Below are positions 63,716 to 64,000 of a DNA stretch of 64,000 nt, in pieces. The stretch lies in contig CANNFA010000002.1 in assembly GCA_947503765.1 (NCBI GenBank), positions 116,001 through 180,000 on the forward strand, read 5' to 3'. The stretch's first letter is position 1, and each line of letters opens with the position of its first letter. The position numbers and the translations under genes are program-made. The DNA comes from an uncultured Paracoccaceae bacterium (lineage in GTDB: Bacteria; Pseudomonadota; Alphaproteobacteria; Rhodobacterales; Rhodobacteraceae). The notes under the pieces were generated by a model. The model was given only the letters and a program-made list of their open reading frames with translations, made no database searches and was not told the origin of the DNA.

Positions 63716-64000
63716 CAACTTGAGAGTTTGATCCTGGCTCAGAACGAACGCTGGCGGCAGGCTTAACACATGCAAGTCGAGCGAAGACTTCGGTCTTAGC
63801 GGCGGACGGGTGAGTAACGCGTGGGAACATACCCTAAGGTACGGAATAGTCCTGGGAAACTGGGGGTAATACCGTATGTGCCCTTCGGGGGAAAGATTTA
63901 TCGCCTTAGGATTGGCCCGCGTTGGATTAGGTAGTTGGTGGGGTAACGGCCCACCAAGCCGACGATCCATAGCTGGTTTGAGAGGATGATCAGCCACACT
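63716..64000 (+). rRNA. 16S ribosomal RNA (5' part, truncated at window end)
   Basis: The sequence begins CAACTTGAGAGTTTGATC with the universal 27F region, then GGCTTAACACATGCAAGTCG and GACGGGTGAGTAACGCGTGGG. It has the short V1-V2 helices and the GGCCCGCGTTGGATTAGGTAG stretch of Rhodobacteraceae. About 285 of roughly 1,460 bases are present. The 5' end was placed by comparison with the known start and may be off by a few bases. Confidence 0.97.

Overview
The window is high-GC alphaproteobacterial DNA. The aerobic-type cobalamin genes, a CcrM-type GANTC methyltransferase, the NepR/PhyR/EcfG stress module, an AlkB hydroxylase, Hint-domain and ExoD proteins and the partial 16S rRNA at the right edge all point to Rhodobacterales (Rhodobacteraceae/Roseobacter group). 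Genus cannot be fixed from the sequence alone.

Layout. 1-9 kb: a truncated SH3 protein, parC, a lipoprotein, tuf, a Vat/CatB-like acetyltransferase, tRNA-Trp, a ribokinase/SGNH-hydrolase pair, a metallophosphatase and tRNA-Arg(CCU). 9-16 kb: ExoD, then an unfamiliar block of exported proteins (a 293-residue protein, a SUMF1-fold protein, a 574-residue protein), a GtrA flippase-like protein, a membrane protein with a cytoplasmic winged helix, and two small secreted proteins. 16-20.5 kb: rnhB-ccrM, with three GANTC sites ahead of ccrM, then alkB and a PatB-type C-S lyase. 20.5-28 kb: a leftward cobalamin operon (small HTH gene, DUF6732-like protein, CbiX, CobH, CobL, CobI, CbiG-CobJ fusion, CobM). 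28.8-38 kb: a PAS histidine kinase, an SDR enzyme, an NsrR-type Rrf2 regulator behind an FNR-type box, a three-gene glycosyltransferase operon, a LacI regulator and modABC.

38-47 kb is a general-stress-response island. PhyR diverges from nepR-ecfG-histidine kinase, and five matches to the EcfG promoter (GGAAC-N16/17-CGTT) stand before phyR, nepR, a DUF1328 gene, a DUF883-holin pair and a PLDc_N-AI-2E pair. A sixth precedes the PRC-barrel gene at 38.3 kb. 47-52.6 kb: two phosphotransferases, a Hint-domain protein and two Gfo/Idh dehydrogenases. 52.7-56.7 kb: acpS-lepB-lepB2-rnc-era and a DUF1491 gene. 56.8-59.3 kb: lpxK, waaA and DUF4170 on the minus strand. 59.5-63 kb: EF-hand and fasciclin proteins and msrPQ.

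The strongest unexplained signal is at 62,995-63,139, between msrQ and the rRNA operon: ten GANTC (CcrM) sites in 145 bp of apparently non-coding DNA, many spaced 8-14 bp apart. Its methyltransferase is encoded in the same window. Other leads are the face-to-face EcfG promoters between nepR and phyR, a 31-bp palindrome before the Hint gene, a long inverted repeat at 15.5 kb, alternative hairpins before the cobalamin operon, and the uncharacterised exported-protein operon at 11-15 kb.
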